Source: Gemmatimonadota bacterium (lineage in GTDB: Bacteria > Gemmatimonadota > Gemmatimonadetes > Gemmatimonadales > GWC2-71-9). From it: DNA of 64,000 bases. The stretch lies in the NCBI GenBank assembly GCA_016713785.1, contig JADJOM010000003.1:620001-684000 (forward strand). The letters are read 5' to 3'. The notes under the pieces were generated by a model. The model was given only the letters and a program-made list of their open reading frames with translations, searched no databases and was not told the DNA's origin. Below are positions 63,960 to 64,000 of this stretch, piece after piece; the stretch's first letter is position 1; the number at the start of each line of letters is the position of its first letter. Both the position numbers and the translations under genes were made by a program.

Positions 63960-64000
63960 CCGCCCCGTCGACGCGCTAACTCACCATCCCTGAATCGGTT

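Overview
The window is very GC-rich, with short intergenic gaps, many 4-nt start/stop overlaps and frequent GTG/TTG starts. Gene content and style (purine operon fused to phospholipid genes, HEAT/HD-GYP signalling pair, PKD-bearing subtilase, DUF4397 lipoprotein, many heptamer/octamer intergenic repeats) suggest a Gemmatimonadota-like bacterium. That placement is inference: no rRNA or other phylogenetic marker was compared.

Layout. (1) 1-4349, minus strand: a truncated membrane protein, then an ornithine-cyclodeaminase-family gene, a TauE/SafE permease and an Fe-S L-serine dehydratase. (2) 4970-15668, minus strand: an array of small, mostly membrane or lipoprotein genes separated by attC-like inverted-repeat sites. 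This is a chromosomal integron cassette array with several decayed cassettes (BrnT/BrnA toxin-antitoxin, a YcxB-like gene). Beyond it lie a 21/42-bp minisatellite, a GNAT gene and a 52-codon C-terminal remnant of an IntI-type integrase at 17231-17389. (3) 17390-18906: repeat-rich DNA around a DUF4397 lipoprotein gene. (4) 33473 down to 18907, minus strand: one long gene string, truA-htrA-purB-purC-psd-pssA-purS-purQ-(BamE-like)-(Zn ribbon)-purL-purF-ppdK, mostly translationally coupled. It covers purine synthesis with phosphatidylserine/ethanolamine synthesis embedded. (5) 33669-47686, plus strand: trpD; then a four-helix-bundle gene and lexA on the minus strand; then trpC-trpF-trpB-(HEAT)-(HD-GYP)-trpA-(MCP-like)-folK, panB-panC-(HD hydrolase)-(LytR_C). 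(6) 47634-51041: a large multi-PAS hybrid histidine kinase, minus strand. (7) 51146-60715: a divergent glycerate kinase facing a coupled operon of serine-glyoxylate aminotransferase, malyl-CoA lyase, malate-CoA ligase (two subunits), hydroxypyruvate reductase and PEP carboxylase. This is the dedicated gene set of the serine cycle. (8) rlmN (minus) and a secreted subtilisin-like lipoprotein with two PKD domains, closed by a strong terminator.

How it works together. The serine-cycle cluster can turn glyoxylate plus serine into hydroxypyruvate and glycine, then glycerate, 2-phosphoglycerate and (via enolase, elsewhere) PEP. PEP is carboxylated to oxaloacetate, and malate is activated to malyl-CoA and split to acetyl-CoA and glyoxylate. 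C1-entry genes, glyA, enolase and malate dehydrogenase are not in the window, so whether it serves methylotrophy or glyoxylate/acetyl-CoA metabolism is open. The trp and pur strings are housekeeping, but each carries foreign passengers coupled at 4-nt overlaps.

The parts most worth a second look are the integron (attC sites, integrase remnant on the same strand as the cassettes, cassette genes whose stop codon in the attC site has been lost) and a family of short repeats of which one register supplies the TAG stop of four unrelated genes.
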